Shown piece after piece: positions 42,548-51,685 of a DNA stretch of 64,000 bases (position 1 is its first letter; each line of letters starts with the position of its first letter). Source of the DNA: SIG440 sp045587485 (lineage in GTDB: Bacteria > Bacillota > Clostridia > Monoglobales > Monoglobaceae). The notes below the pieces were generated by a model. That model made no database searches. It was given only the letters and a program-made list of their open reading frames with translations, and had not been told where the DNA came from. The DNA lies in contig JAZNCI010000005.1 of NCBI GenBank assembly GCA_045587485.1, positions 1 to 64,000 on the forward strand, written 5' to 3'. A program made the translations under genes and the position numbers.

Positions 42548-42563
42548 TGAATTTTTATGCAAA
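42548..42563 (+). promoter_or_regulatory. ArgR (ARG) box 2
   Basis: TGAATTTTTATGCAAA, 66 bases downstream of box 1 (start to start), ends inside the AAAGGAG ribosome site of argC. Two same-facing boxes around the promoter fit hexameric ArgR bridging and repression by arginine. Confidence 0.75.
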
Positions 42564-42581
42564 GGAGATTTGACTGGGAAA

Positions 42582-43514
42582 ATGACAAAGGTTTTTATTG
42601 ACGGTAGTGTTGGTACCACCGGTTTAAGAATACACGACAGACTTCTAGATCGGCAGGATGTTGAGCTTATAACCCTTCCTGAAGAAAAGAGAAAGGATTT
42701 AAAATCAAGAGCAGATGCAATAATTGGTGCAGATGTTGCCTTTCTGTGCCTTCCCGATGCTGCATCAAAAGAAATTATCGAAACAGTCGGCGATTGCAGC
42801 ACAAAAATTCTGGATACCTCAACGGCACACCGCACAAATGCCCACTGGGCATACGGATTTCCTGAGCTCTCAGACAGTTTCAGAAACAAAATCCTTGCGT
42901 CAAACAGAATTGCCGTACCCGGCTGTCACGCAAGCGGCTTTTGTTCAATCGTTGCACCCCTTGTTGCAAATGGTATAATCTCTCCCGATTACCCCATTGC
43001 AGCAACCTCGGTCACAGGCTACAGCGGCGGCGGAAAGAAAATGATTGCAGAGTATCAGGACGCGGAAAGACCTCTTGAGCTTGACGCACCCAGACAGTAC
43101 GGTATAACCCAGATGCACAAGCATCTTCCTGAAATGAAAGCCATCTGCGGTCTTGCATACGAGCCGTGCTTTTCACCCATTGTTGCCGACTTTTACAGTG
43201 GTATGACGGTTACAATCCCGCTCTTTGGCAGAATGCTTGCGAAAAAGATGACTGTTGCTGAAATTCACAAAACATTTGATGAGCATTATAAAAATCAAAA
43301 GCTGATTAAAGTTCTGCCCCTTGACTATGACGGAATGATAGGCACAAACCAAATGTCAGGCAAGGACTCAATGGAAATAATTATCTGCGGCAATGACGAA
43401 AGAATTCTTATCGCCTCCTCCTTTGATAACTTGGGAAAGGGCGCATCGGGTGCTGCAGTTCAGTGCTTTAACCTGATTACAAACAGCGACGAAACAACCG
43501 GTTTGGTTATCTGA
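42582..43514 (+). CDS. argC: N-acetyl-gamma-glutamyl-phosphate reductase (short type)
   Basis: A 310-residue ArgC, third step of arginine synthesis (NADPH reduction of acetylglutamyl phosphate). Nucleotide motif VFIDGSVGTTGLRIHD at the N-terminus and catalytic Cys in VPGCHASGF near residue 115. The length and opening fit the shorter ArgC subtype rather than the roughly 345-residue one. ATG 42582 is favoured; AAAGGAG lies 14 bases upstream, a long spacing. First gene of the operon. Confidence 0.94.
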   Translation: MTKVFIDGSVGTTGLRIHDRLLDRQDVELITLPEEKRKDLKSRADAIIGADVAFLCLPDAASKEIIETVGDCSTKILDTSTAHRTNAHWAYGFPELSDSFRNKILASNRIAVPGCHASGFCSIVAPLVANGIISPDYPIAATSVTGYSGGGKKMIAEYQDAERPLELDAPRQYGITQMHKHLPEMKAICGLAYEPCFSPIVADFYSGMTVTIPLFGRMLAKKMTVAEIHKTFDEHYKNQKLIKVLPLDYDGMIGTNQMSGKDSMEIIICGNDERILIASSFDNLGKGASGAAVQCFNLITNSDETTGLVI

Positions 43515-43533
43515 TACAGAAAGGAAGAAACTT

Positions 43534-44748
43534 ATGAAACAAATCAACGGCGGCGTTTGTGCAGCATATGGCTTCAAGGCAAGCGGCATACACGCAGGAA
43601 TACGCAAAAACAAAACAAAAAAGGATTTAGCTCTGATTATCAGCGAAACACGGGCCGCAGCCGCAAGTACATATACACAGAATCTTGTTAAAGGCGCACC
43701 GATATATGTGACACGTAACAACATAGCCGACGGCTATGCGCAAGCAATTATCTGCAACAGCGGCAATGCAAATACCTGCAATGCCAACGGCATAGAGATT
43801 GCCGAGGCTATGTGCGACCTTGTCGAAAAACACACCGGCATTTCAAATAGCGATGTGGTTGTTGCATCAACAGGTGTTATCGGTCAACCCCTTGACATCA
43901 CCCCCATTGCAAACGGTATGGACACACTTACAAAGGAATTAAAGAACGACGGAAGCAACGATGCAGCCGAGGCAATTATGACCACCGACCTTTGCAAAAA
44001 GGAAATTGCCTTTGAATTTGAAATTGGTGGAAAGACCTGCCGCATAGGCGGCATCGCAAAGGGCTCGGGTATGATACATCCCAATATGGCAACAATGCTG
44101 GTGTTTGTCACAACCGACACAAATATTTCTCCCGAAATGCTGCAGAAGGCTCTCAGCGCCGATATTCAGGATTCATTCAATATGATTTCAGTAGACGGCG
44201 ATACATCAACCAACGATATGGTTTCTGTTCTTGCAAACGGAATGGCAGATAACCCCAAAATCGAAACCGAAGGTGAAGATTATAATATCTTCTGCAAAGC
44301 TCTTTCCGCAGTTACCACCTACCTTTGCCGCAGCATTGCAAAAGACGGCGAAGGTGCATCAAAGCTTCTTGAAAGCCGCGTTTCTGGCGCAAAGGACACA
44401 AAAAATGCAAAGATTATAGCAAAGTCAGTTGTATGCTCCTCTCTTTTCAAGGCAGCAATGTTCGGCTCAGATGCAAACTGGGGACGTATCCTTTGTGCAA
44501 TCGGATACAGCGGAGCAGAATGTGATGTTACATCGGTTTCAGTCGACCTTGCCTCCACCGCTGGCAGAATTGCTGTTTGCAAAGGCGGCAGTGGCGTTGA
44601 CTTTGACGAAGACTATGCAAAAAAAGTTTTAAGCGAAGACGAAATCATTATTGATATTACACTTGGTGACGGAAACGGCGAGGCAATTGCCTGGGGCTGT
44701 GACCTGACATATGACTATGTAAAAATCAACGGTGATTACAGAACCTAA
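43534..44748 (+). CDS. argJ: Glutamate N-acetyltransferase / ornithine acetyltransferase
   Basis: A 404-residue ArgJ that recycles the acetyl group from acetylornithine to glutamate, so no ArgE is needed. It is made as a precursor that cuts itself before the Thr in GMIHPNMATML near residue 188. C-terminal motif GDANWGRI-type (SDANWGRILCAIGYSG) near 312. Whether it also uses acetyl-CoA (bifunctional) cannot be read; argA is not in the window. Confidence 0.95.
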   Translation: MKQINGGVCAAYGFKASGIHAGIRKNKTKKDLALIISETRAAAASTYTQNLVKGAPIYVTRNNIADGYAQAIICNSGNANTCNANGIEIAEAMCDLVEKHTGISNSDVVVASTGVIGQPLDITPIANGMDTLTKELKNDGSNDAAEAIMTTDLCKKEIAFEFEIGGKTCRIGGIAKGSGMIHPNMATMLVFVTTDTNISPEMLQKALSADIQDSFNMISVDGDTSTNDMVSVLANGMADNPKIETEGEDYNIFCKALSAVTTYLCRSIAKDGEGASKLLESRVSGAKDTKNAKIIAKSVVCSSLFKAAMFGSDANWGRILCAIGYSGAECDVTSVSVDLASTAGRIAVCKGGSGVDFDEDYAKKVLSEDEIIIDITLGDGNGEAIAWGCDLTYDYVKINGDYRT

Positions 44749-44772
44749 AAAAGATTTAAAAATTTACCCATC

Positions 44773-44831
44773 TTGCCGCCTCTCGCTCGGAGCAGTACAC
44801 AAAGTACAGCATCCTCTCTGCGAAGCGGCAA
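44773..44831. repeat. Palindromic element between argJ and argB
   Basis: Arms TTGCCGC (44773-44779) and GCGGCAA (44825-44831) enclose GTAC-ACAAA-GTAC (core TACACAAAGTA, 44796-44806). The core matches, in reverse complement, the centre of the element between infB and rbfA. It interrupts an otherwise tight arginine operon by about 130 bases; the stem is GC-rich and could affect argB expression. Confidence 0.6.
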
Positions 44832-44882
44832 TCTGAACAAATTTTATAAACTTTTGTTTTTTCCACAGAAAGGAACTATCTT

Positions 44883-45737
44883 ATGAATAAATTCCCAATT
44901 GCAGACCGTGCTGAAATTCTTATAGAGGCACTACCTTATATACAAAAATATTACAATAAAATTGTTGTAATTAAATATGGCGGCAACGCTATGCTAAACG
45001 AAGAACTGAAAGAGGCCGTTATGGGCGACATCCTTCTTCTTTCCCTTATCGGTATCAAGGTTGTCCTTATCCACGGCGGCGGCCCCGAAATTTCAGAAAT
45101 GCTTGCAAAAACAGGTACAAAAACCGAATTTATCAACGGTCTTCGTGTTACTGACAAAGACTCTATCGACATTGTTCAAATGGTGCTTGCGGGCAAAATT
45201 AACAAAAGTCTGGTAAACCACATCCAGACCAAAGGCGGCAAAGCTATTGGTCTTTGCGGTCTTGACGGACATATGATTAAGGCAGAGAAGCTTGACGATG
45301 TTCATGGCTATGTTGGCAACGTTACAAATGTAGACCCCACCCCCATACTTGACGTGATTGAAAAGGGTTATATCCCAGTTATTGCAACAGTTGGCTGTGA
45401 CAGCGATGGCAATGTATTCAATATAAATGCCGACACAGCAGCGGCAAAAATTGCAGGTGTTCTCAATGCGGAATGTCTGATTTCAATGACCGACATCCGC
45501 GGACTTCTCCGTGACAAAGACGACGAGAACACCCTTATCCCAATTGTTAAAGTAAGTGAGGTTCCCGAGCTTGTCAGCGAAGGTATTATTTCGGGCGGAA
45601 TGATTCCAAAAATCGAGTGCTGTATCGATGCAATCCGTCAAGGTGTACACAAGGTATTTATTCTTGACGGACGTGTACCCCACGCAATTTTGATTGAAAC
45701 CCTTACCGACGAAGGTATCGGTACAATGGTTATTTAA
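44883..45737 (+). CDS. argB: Acetylglutamate kinase
   Basis: A 284-residue amino-acid kinase phosphorylating N-acetylglutamate. Motifs: VVIKYGGNAM near residue 28, LIHGGGPEISEML near 62 and NINADTAAAKIAG near 180. N-terminal helix (RAEILIEALPYIQKYYNK) is that of the arginine-inhibited hexameric type. Confidence 0.97.
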   Translation: MNKFPIADRAEILIEALPYIQKYYNKIVVIKYGGNAMLNEELKEAVMGDILLLSLIGIKVVLIHGGGPEISEMLAKTGTKTEFINGLRVTDKDSIDIVQMVLAGKINKSLVNHIQTKGGKAIGLCGLDGHMIKAEKLDDVHGYVGNVTNVDPTPILDVIEKGYIPVIATVGCDSDGNVFNINADTAAAKIAGVLNAECLISMTDIRGLLRDKDDENTLIPIVKVSEVPELVSEGIISGGMIPKIECCIDAIRQGVHKVFILDGRVPHAILIETLTDEGIGTMVI

Positions 45738-45758
45738 CCCGAAAGGAGTGTATCCTTT

Positions 45759-46238
45759 ATGCAGGATAAAGATTTGTCACGTGATTCAAAAAAATCCCGA
45801 CACAACACCATAATAAGGCTCATATCCGAAAAAGCAATCGAAACCCAGGGTCAGCTTACCGACTATCTGATTGAGGATGGCTTTAAGGTTACTCAGGCAA
45901 CAGTTTCCCGTGATATAAAGGAGCTTCGGCTAATCAAAATAGCCGACCATGGCGACAAATACAGATATGCCCTTCCCGGCAAAGAGACAGATGTTGACAT
46001 CAAGGCACGCTATGCGGCAGTTCTCACCCATGCCGTAATCACCATACAAAGTGCCGGCAACCTTGTTGTAGTAAAAACCATTCCCGGCTCAGCACAGGGT
46101 TGTGCAATGGCAATTGAAACCCTTGACTTTGACAGAGTTGTGGGCGTTATCGCAGGTGACGACACAGTTTTCATTGCAATGAACAGTCCCCGCGACGCAG
46201 AACATTTTGCCGACAAGCTTTCTAAGGCAGTAAACTGA
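45759..46238 (+). CDS. argR: Arginine repressor ArgR
   Basis: A 159-residue regulator: N-terminal winged helix (about 20-80, FKVTQATVSRDIKELRLIK) and C-terminal arginine-binding hexamer domain with GDDTVFIA near 137. It sits inside the operon it should control (boxes at 42482 and 42548), giving autoregulation. Confidence 0.96.
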   Translation: MQDKDLSRDSKKSRHNTIIRLISEKAIETQGQLTDYLIEDGFKVTQATVSRDIKELRLIKIADHGDKYRYALPGKETDVDIKARYAAVLTHAVITIQSAGNLVVVKTIPGSAQGCAMAIETLDFDRVVGVIAGDDTVFIAMNSPRDAEHFADKLSKAVN

Positions 46239-46260
46239 TTTTTCATAAACGAGGTATATT

Positions 46261-47421
46261 ATGAACATAAAAGAAAAAGACCAAAATTATATAATGTCAA
46301 CCTACGGACGTCTTGACGTTGCCCTCGTTTCAGGTAAGGGCAGTACCCTATGTGACTCCGACGGCAATGAATACATTGACTTTGGCAGCGGAATTGCCGT
46401 CAATACCTTTGGTGCCTGCGACGACCAATGGATAGACGCAGTTTGCGACCAGCTTAAAAAAATTCAGCACACATCAAACTATTACTACACCAAACCCTGC
46501 TCCGACCTTGCAGAGCTGCTCTGCACAAAAACCGGTATGAGCAAGGTGTTCTTTTCAAACTCAGGTGCCGAGGCGAATGAATGTGCAATCAAGGCTGCCA
46601 GAAAATACGGCACCGACAAAAACCCTGAAAAGAATATTATAATAACATTAAAAAACAGCTTTCACGGCAGAACAATTACCACCCTTTCAGCAACAGGTCA
46701 GGATGTTTTTCACAATCATTTTACCCCCTTTACGGGCGGCTTTGTTTATGCCGAGGCAAACAATATAGACGCCTTAAAAGCTCTGGCAAACCCAAACTGC
46801 TGTGCGATTATGTTTGAGCTTATTCAGGGCGAAGGTGGCGTTCTTCCCTTAACCCAGGAATTTGTTGATGCAGCAAAAGAAATTGCTGCGGAAAACGATA
46901 TGCTGATAGTGATTGACGAGGTACAGTCAGGCAACGGCAGAACAGGCAAGCTATACGCACATCAGCACTACGGCATAAAGCCCGACATATTTTCAACAGC
47001 AAAGGGCTTAGCCGGCGGTCTCCCCATCGGTGCAACCGTCTTCAGCGAAAAGGTTTCAGACATTCTTCCTGCGGGAAGCCACGGCTCAACCTTTGGTGGC
47101 AACCCTATTGCTGCAGCAGGTGCGGTGAACGTTCTTTCACGTCTTGACGACGAATTTCTAAAGACCGTTGAAGAAAACAGCACTTACCTCTGGTCAAAGC
47201 TTAAAGAAATCAAAGGTGTAAAATCAGTCTGCGGTCTTGGATATATGATAGGAATTGAAACCGAGGCAGATGCCAAAAAAATTCTTAAAAAATGCCTTGA
47301 AAACGGTCTGCTTGTTCTTACCGCAAAGGACAAGGTAAGACTTCTTCCTCCTCTTAACATCACCAAAGACGAGCTTAACAAGGGCATTAAAATACTTAAA
47401 TCAGTAATCGAATCATTATAA
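46261..47421 (+). CDS. argD: Acetylornithine aminotransferase
   Basis: A 386-residue class III PLP aminotransferase. SNSGAEANECAIKAAR near residue 95, Walker-like acid IDEVQSGNGRTGK near 219 and the PLP Lys in STAKGLAGGLPIGA near 245. Fourth catalytic step of the pathway. Confidence 0.96.
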   Translation: MNIKEKDQNYIMSTYGRLDVALVSGKGSTLCDSDGNEYIDFGSGIAVNTFGACDDQWIDAVCDQLKKIQHTSNYYYTKPCSDLAELLCTKTGMSKVFFSNSGAEANECAIKAARKYGTDKNPEKNIIITLKNSFHGRTITTLSATGQDVFHNHFTPFTGGFVYAEANNIDALKALANPNCCAIMFELIQGEGGVLPLTQEFVDAAKEIAAENDMLIVIDEVQSGNGRTGKLYAHQHYGIKPDIFSTAKGLAGGLPIGATVFSEKVSDILPAGSHGSTFGGNPIAAAGAVNVLSRLDDEFLKTVEENSTYLWSKLKEIKGVKSVCGLGYMIGIETEADAKKILKKCLENGLLVLTAKDKVRLLPPLNITKDELNKGIKILKSVIESL

Positions 47422-47435
47422 AGGAGTAAAAAAAT

Positions 47436-48341
47436 ATGAAACACTTACTTAAACTTTCAGACCTTACCTCTGATGAAATAACCGGCATACTTGACCTTGC
47501 CGACCAGCTTAAATACGAAAAGAAAAACGGAATTCCCCACAAACATCTCGAGGGCAAATCTCTGGGCTTGATTTTTGAAAAATCCTCCACCAGAACCCGT
47601 GTTTCGTTTGAGGTTGGTATGCAGGAGCTTGGCGGCTATGCCCTATTTCTCAGCTCAAACGATTTACAGATTGGCAGAGGCGAGCCGGTTGAGGACACAG
47701 CAAGAGTTCTCTCCCGCTACCTTGACGGAATTATGATAAGAACCTTTGCACAGAAAGAGGTCGAGGATTTGGCAAAATACGGCTCAATCCCGATTATAAA
47801 TGGTCTTACCGACTACTGTCATCCCTGTCAGGTGCTTGCCGACCTTATGACCATCCGTGAACACAAGGGGAGCCTTAAAAACCTGAAAATGTGCTTTATT
47901 GGCGACGGCAACAATATGGCAAACTCGCTGATGGTTGGTGCAATCAAAATGGGTATCAGCTTTGCAATTGCCTGCCCCAAGGGTTATGAGCCGGATAGCA
48001 ACCTTATGAAATGGGCTGCAGAAGAGGGCGAATTCCTTTGCACAGAATCAGTAACAGATGCGGCAAAGGATGCGGATATTTTAGTTACCGACGTATGGGC
48101 ATCAATGGGTCAGGAAAGCGAAATTGCTGACCGCAAAAAAGTATTTGAAGGCTACCAGATAAATGCCGAGCTTATGAAGGCTGCAAAGCCCGATGCAATG
48201 GTTCTGCACTGTCTGCCTGCACATCGCGAAGAAGAAATTACCGCCGAGGTATTTGAGGCCCACGCACACGAAATTTTTGACGAGGCAGAAAACCGCCTTC
48301 ACGCACAAAAGGCAGTAATGGTCACATTAATGAAAGATTAA
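47436..48341 (+). CDS. argF: Ornithine carbamoyltransferase
   Basis: A 301-residue enzyme forming citrulline. Carbamoyl phosphate motif STRTR near residue 50, HPCQVLADL near 128 and the ornithine loop HCLPAHREEEI near 260. Last gene of the operon; argG and argH are not here. Confidence 0.96.
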   Translation: MKHLLKLSDLTSDEITGILDLADQLKYEKKNGIPHKHLEGKSLGLIFEKSSTRTRVSFEVGMQELGGYALFLSSNDLQIGRGEPVEDTARVLSRYLDGIMIRTFAQKEVEDLAKYGSIPIINGLTDYCHPCQVLADLMTIREHKGSLKNLKMCFIGDGNNMANSLMVGAIKMGISFAIACPKGYEPDSNLMKWAAEEGEFLCTESVTDAAKDADILVTDVWASMGQESEIADRKKVFEGYQINAELMKAAKPDAMVLHCLPAHREEEITAEVFEAHAHEIFDEAENRLHAQKAVMVTLMKD

Positions 48342-48356
48342 TTTTGATATTACAGC

Positions 48357-48394
48357 AAAGCCCCCTTGGAGCATTTCGTTCCAAAGGGGCTTTT
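48357..48394. terminator. Bidirectional terminator after argF
   Basis: Arms 48357-48370 and 48380-48394, GC-rich stem with flanking A and T runs; serves argF (plus) and the convergent TPR gene (minus). Confidence 0.9.
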
Positions 48395-48405
48395 AATAAT
48401 TTTAT

Positions 48406-49137
48406 TTAATATTTCTTTGCATCTTCAAGAATTTTTTCAACATCTTCCTTTTGCATCACGCTGAGAAAGGTAAACCTTTTTTCAAGCGATTTTTCAATCA
48501 ACTCAATTCCTCTGTCTTTTTCACCCAATGAACAAAGCATCTGCCCATAGGCATAATATGGCTCGGGGAAATGAGGCTCCTTTTCAAGAAGATTTTCATA
48601 AAGCTCTTGTGCCTTTGCGGTATCACCGCACAAAGCATATGACTCCGCTAAGTTATCCATAATAATCAAATCGTCAGAATTATATTCAAACGCCTGTTTA
48701 TTAAACTCCAGCGCCCTTTGTCCGTCACCGCTGAGAACATAAAAAAGCCCCAAATTCTGATAAAGATTGGTGTTTTTAAAATCAATCATTGCCTCCTCGG
48801 TCATTTCAATAGCAATGTCAAGATTGCCGCACTTCCATTCGCAAAGAGCCAGCATTGCCTTGACCCTTTTCTTTGCCTGAGGCTTTTTTGCCTCAAGCGA
48901 TGCATGAGTGAGGATTGTTCTCGCAAGATTGGGCTGACCGTCACGCAATAGAATATATCCATAATATCTAAGGTTCTCAATCCCCAGCTTTCCTATGCGG
49001 TTAGCAATCGCAAACCACTTAAGAGCTCCCTTGATGTCAGCCTTGCTGAATTTCACCTTTGCCACAGCCGCCAAAAGCTCAGCCCTTTTGACTATGATAA
49101 GCACAATCAATATTATTATTGTAATTAAAGGAAACAT
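48406..49137 (-). CDS. TPR-repeat membrane-anchored protein
   Basis: A 243-residue protein with an N-terminal hydrophobic anchor (LITIIILIVLIIVKRA, about 4-19) and about five tetratricopeptide repeats (for example AFEYNSDDLIIMDNLAESYAL and LEKEPHFPEPYYAYGQML). TPR domains bind partner proteins; the partner is unknown. Follows asnS by 16 bases, so likely co-transcribed with it. Confidence 0.85.
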   Translation of the reverse strand: MFPLITIIILIVLIIVKRAELLAAVAKVKFSKADIKGALKWFAIANRIGKLGIENLRYYGYILLRDGQPNLARTILTHASLEAKKPQAKKRVKAMLALCEWKCGNLDIAIEMTEEAMIDFKNTNLYQNLGLFYVLSGDGQRALEFNKQAFEYNSDDLIIMDNLAESYALCGDTAKAQELYENLLEKEPHFPEPYYAYGQMLCSLGEKDRGIELIEKSLEKRFTFLSVMQKEDVEKILEDAKKY

Positions 49138-49153
49138 AAGCTATTACTCCTTA

Positions 49154-50536
49154 TCAGCCCAAATTATTAACCGTTCTGGGATAGGGCAATACGTCACGAA
49201 TGTTACCCATACCTGTAAGATACATAACCGCTCTTTCAAAGCCAAGACCAAAGCCTGCGTGCTTTGTGCCGCCATAGCGCCTTAAATCAAGGTAATGCGC
49301 ATAATCTTCGGTCCCAAGACCAACCTCTTCCATTCTGGCAAGAAGCACATCCATACGCTCCTCTCTCTGGCTGCCGCCAATAATTTCGCCAATCCCCGGA
49401 ACAAGACAGTCCATAGCCGCAACAGTCTTTCCGTCGTCATTAAGACGCATATAAAACGCCTTGATTTCCTTGGGATAGTCGGTAACAAATACCGGCTTTT
49501 TGAACACCTCTTCGGTGAGATATCTTTCGTGCTCGGTCTGCAAATCAATACCCCATTCAACAGGATATTCAAATTCCTTGCCGCTGTTTTTCAGGATTTC
49601 AACCGCCTCGGTATAAGTTACGTGACCAAACTCATTTTCAAGAATATTGTTAAGTCTTTCAATAAGACCCTTATCAACAAAGCTGTTAAAGAACGCCATT
49701 TCTTCGGGAGCATTGTCAAGCACATACCTGATAACAAATTTTAGCATATCCTCAGCAAGCTTCATATCATCCTTAAGATCTGCAAAAGCAATCTCAGGCT
49801 CAATCATCCAGAATTCCGCTGCGTGACGAGTTGTATTTGAATTTTCCGCACGGAAGGTGGGACCAAATGTATAAATATCCCCAAACGCCATCGCAAAGGT
49901 TTCGCCCTCAAGCTGACCACTGACGGTAAGCGATGTCTCTCTGCCAAAGAAATCCTGCTTGTAATCAATCATTCCTTCCTCTGTTCTGGGAAGCTTATCC
50001 ATATCAAGTGTAGTAACACGAAACATCTCGCCTGCTCCCTCGCAGTCACTGCCGGTAATCAAGGGAGTATGAACATAAACAAAGCCACGGTCGTTAAAGA
50101 ACTTGTGGATTGCATATGCAATAACCGAGCGAACACGAAAAACTGCCGAAAAGGTGTTTGTTCTTGCTCTCAGGTGTGGAATTGTTCTCAAAAACTCAAA
50201 GCTGTGACGTTTTTTCTGAAGAGGATAGTCAGGAGTGCTCCCGCCCTCTATCACAACATTTGTCGCCTTAATTTCAAAGGGTTGCTTTGCATCGGGAGTG
50301 AGTTCAAGCACACCCTCAACACGAAGGGATGCCCCAACATTCAGCTTGCAAAGCTCTGCAAAATTTTCGAGCTTGTCATCCTCGATTACCACCTGAATAT
50401 TTTTGAAAAACGAACCGTCGTTGAGTTCAACAAAGCCAAAGTTCTTTGATGCACGCAGAGTTCTCACCCAACCATTAACCGCAATACTTTGTCCGCCTAA
50501 TTCATTTGATTTTAAAAATACTTCTTTAATCTTCAT
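49154..50536 (-). CDS. asnS: Asparaginyl-tRNA synthetase
   Basis: A 460-residue class II synthetase. N-terminal OB domain (INGWVRTLRASKNFGF-like) binds the anticodon. Motif 2 (GPTFRAENSNTTRHAAEFWM) near residue 220 and motif 3 (GFGLGFERAVMYLTG) near 435. Its leader is too short for a T-box and none is seen. Confidence 0.97.
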   Translation of the reverse strand: MKIKEVFLKSNELGGQSIAVNGWVRTLRASKNFGFVELNDGSFFKNIQVVIEDDKLENFAELCKLNVGASLRVEGVLELTPDAKQPFEIKATNVVIEGGSTPDYPLQKKRHSFEFLRTIPHLRARTNTFSAVFRVRSVIAYAIHKFFNDRGFVYVHTPLITGSDCEGAGEMFRVTTLDMDKLPRTEEGMIDYKQDFFGRETSLTVSGQLEGETFAMAFGDIYTFGPTFRAENSNTTRHAAEFWMIEPEIAFADLKDDMKLAEDMLKFVIRYVLDNAPEEMAFFNSFVDKGLIERLNNILENEFGHVTYTEAVEILKNSGKEFEYPVEWGIDLQTEHERYLTEEVFKKPVFVTDYPKEIKAFYMRLNDDGKTVAAMDCLVPGIGEIIGGSQREERMDVLLARMEEVGLGTEDYAHYLDLRRYGGTKHAGFGLGFERAVMYLTGMGNIRDVLPYPRTVNNLG

Positions 50537-50570
50537 TTGAAAACCATCCTTAAATTAATTACATAGACAT

Positions 50571-50599
50571 ATTATACCGAATATTTTTCTAAAAATCAA
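50571..50599 (-). promoter_or_regulatory. Promoter of asnS
   Basis: On the minus strand TTGATT (50594-50599) and TATAAT (50571-50576) with a 17-base spacer, 35 bases before the start codon. Confidence 0.75.
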
Positions 50600-50663
50600 C
50601 CATATTATGTATATATAATAAAAATTTTTGGATAGACTTTTAACAGAAAGGCGGAGATGTGCG

Positions 50664-50810
50664 GTGAAATTTATCACAACAGGGGTGCGGAACACCCCAT
50701 ATGAAACCTTTGACGATGTAAAACGCGATGCCGATTCGGGATATCCCCGTTACAGCCCGTCGTATTATGAAATCATAAAAAAATCAAAGAATACCAAAAA
50801 GAAGGGCTAA
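50664..50810 (+). CDS. Small basic protein, unknown
   Basis: A 48-residue protein starting MKFITTGVRNTPYETFDDVK and ending in a Lys-rich tail, initiated at GTG 50664 behind GGCGGAG. Isolated on the plus strand between two minus-strand genes. The stop codon TAA is the loop of its own terminator hairpin. The ribosome site, coding-like composition and terminator support a real gene. No family is recognised. Confidence 0.55.
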   Translation: MKFITTGVRNTPYETFDDVKRDADSGYPRYSPSYYEIIKKSKNTKKKG

Positions 50811-50822
50811 GCCCTTCTTTTT
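50796..50822. terminator. Terminator containing the stop codon of the small gene
   Basis: Perfect 12-bp arms 50796-50807 and 50811-50822 with the TAA stop as loop; T-run on both strands. Also 20 bases from the end of yycI on the opposite strand. Confidence 0.85.
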
Positions 50823-50842
50823 GGTTAATCACACTTTTTCCC

Positions 50843-51685
50843 TTATTCTTTTATTTCTGTCCCGTTTCGTGCGTCATAGTGTAAAATCAAGCCACGGTCT
50901 GTCGCAATCTGCCACACAGGGATTGCCAGAATATTACGATAACTCTCGGCGGTTTTGCCTATATAATATCCGGGCTTTATGCTGACAATTCTGTGTGCCG
51001 TATTCTTTTCAAGACGGTCGCACCGAACAATGTCAGAAAGAATGCTGAGCACACTGACATACGGAATTGTGCCGCCTGACACACTGAGCCCCGAAACTAT
51101 ATTCCTTCCCGAAATAGAATAAACCCCTTTATCAGATATATCAAACGAAATATATGCGTCAAAGAACTCAGACTTATCTCTTTGTACCGTAAAAATTGCC
51201 CTTGTGCCCTGGTCCACAAGATTAAAGCCGTTAAATTTATACGCCTCGTGCATCATACCAAAATTTTTCATTTCTTCACGACAGAGCTTTTCGATATTTT
51301 CGCGTGAAAAATCCGTTACCGAGCCATTTGGCTGTGTTTTGTAAAATGTAAATTCGTCACTCTCAATTGTCAGCGTCCCTCTGTCGCTTTTATATGTGCC
51401 CTCTGTCTGCACGGAATATTCCTCACCAAGAAATTTCACTATCATTTCCCGACTGCTACCAAACATCTTTTCAAGATAAAAGTTGTAAATATCCGGTGAG
51501 TCAGGAATTTGCAGCGTATCCGGAAGGTATATCATATTTTCAGCAAGGAGAACCGAAACATTTTCAACCATAACCCGTTTTTCTTCTTTTTCATAATTTC
51601 TTGTACTGTATAGAACAAACAGCAGCATAACATTAATTGCCGCCAGAACAAGAATAAAAACTGTTTTCATTCTTCTTAAATCCAT
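50843..51685 (-). CDS. yycI: YycI-like protein
   Basis: A 280-residue protein: N-terminal transmembrane helix (TVFILVLAAINVMLLFVLY, about 8-27) and an extracytoplasmic domain. The opening MDLRRMKTVFILVLAAINVM and C-terminal PVWQIATDRGLILHYDA fit the YycI family, which binds the WalK sensor kinase. Directly follows the YycH-like gene. Confidence 0.8.
   Translation of the reverse strand: MDLRRMKTVFILVLAAINVMLLFVLYSTRNYEKEEKRVMVENVSVLLAENMIYLPDTLQIPDSPDIYNFYLEKMFGSSREMIVKFLGEEYSVQTEGTYKSDRGTLTIESDEFTFYKTQPNGSVTDFSRENIEKLCREEMKNFGMMHEAYKFNGFNLVDQGTRAIFTVQRDKSEFFDAYISFDISDKGVYSISGRNIVSGLSVSGGTIPYVSVLSILSDIVRCDRLEKNTAHRIVSIKPGYYIGKTAESYRNILAIPVWQIATDRGLILHYDARNGTEIKE

Noticed and set aside
50537..50663. 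T-box leader for asnS
   Set aside because: The promoter lies only about 35 bases from the start codon, leaving no room for a T-box, and no specifier or T-box sequence is visible.
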